Source: Fidelibacterota bacterium
GTDB lineage: Bacteria; Fidelibacterota; Fidelibacteria; Fidelibacterales; Fidelibacteraceae
Assembly: GCA_029931905.1 (NCBI GenBank)
Contig: JAOZRH010000129.1
Coordinates: 1-5,877, forward strand
Length of the DNA: 5,877 bases
Direction of reading: 5' to 3'
A program made the translations under genes and the position numbers. Shown here one piece after another: positions 5,858 to 5,877 of the stretch. A model generated the notes under the pieces. It was given only the letters and a program-made list of their open reading frames with translations, had not been told where the DNA came from and searched no databases. Within the stretch, counting starts at the first letter, position 1. Each line of letters opens with the position of its first letter.

Positions 5858-5877
5858 CGGAAACGGGAGAATGGAGA
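5858..5877 (+). promoter_or_regulatory. Purine-rich probable ribosome-binding region of a further downstream gene
   Basis: After 52 bases of almost pure A/T following frdA, the composition changes abruptly to a G-rich, purine-rich stretch containing GGGAGA, then ATGGAGA at the window end. Either the ATG at 5871 is a start with GGGAG placed unusually close, or the final GGAGA is the ribosome-binding site for a start just outside the window. Both readings imply a gene continuing to the right on the same strand; its identity cannot be seen. Confidence 0.45.

Overview
The window is AT-rich (roughly one third G+C by eye). It holds five genes on the + strand, packed head to tail: a CoB-CoM heterodisulfide-reductase-type module (hdrA, hdrC, hdrB) followed directly by the iron-sulfur and flavoprotein subunits of a fumarate reductase/succinate dehydrogenase (frdB, frdA). 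No gene encodes a membrane anchor and no product has a signal peptide or transmembrane helix, so the encoded machinery looks entirely cytoplasmic. The content (low-potential Fe-S proteins, Hdr family, FAD enzymes) points to a strict anaerobe. Clear GGAGG-type ribosome-binding sites precede the genes. An HdrA carrying an MvhD-like tail is common in bacteria and some archaea. I cannot assign a lineage from this sequence; a low-GC anaerobic bacterium is my best guess.

Layout: 1-2049 is hdrA, whose 5' end is cut by the window edge. It overlaps hdrC (2049-2453) by one base. After 17 bases comes hdrB (2471-3370), after 44 bases frdB (3415-4101), and after 33 bases frdA (4135-5805). The last 72 bases are AT-rich non-coding sequence ending in a purine-rich stretch that looks like the ribosome-binding region of a further gene. 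There is no long gene-free stretch, RNA gene, mobile element or CRISPR array.

How the parts may work together: in the known families, HdrA is the FAD-containing electron-bifurcating subunit, HdrC relays electrons through two [4Fe-4S] clusters, and HdrB carries two non-cubane clusters on CCG motifs where a disulfide is reduced. FrdB carries one [2Fe-2S] and two further clusters that feed the FAD of FrdA, where fumarate is reduced to succinate. Side by side, these suggest a soluble Hdr-linked fumarate reductase (or succinate oxidase), comparable to the methanogen thiol:fumarate reductase TfrAB but with the HdrB part as a separate gene and a full HdrAC set attached. The coupling, its direction and any bifurcation to ferredoxin are inference. 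Several residue-level oddities support a specialised complex: a cysteine-free MvhD-like domain, a three-cysteine ferredoxin motif in HdrA, eight cysteines in FrdB where classical SdhB has seven, and an FrdA without the flavin-linking histidine.
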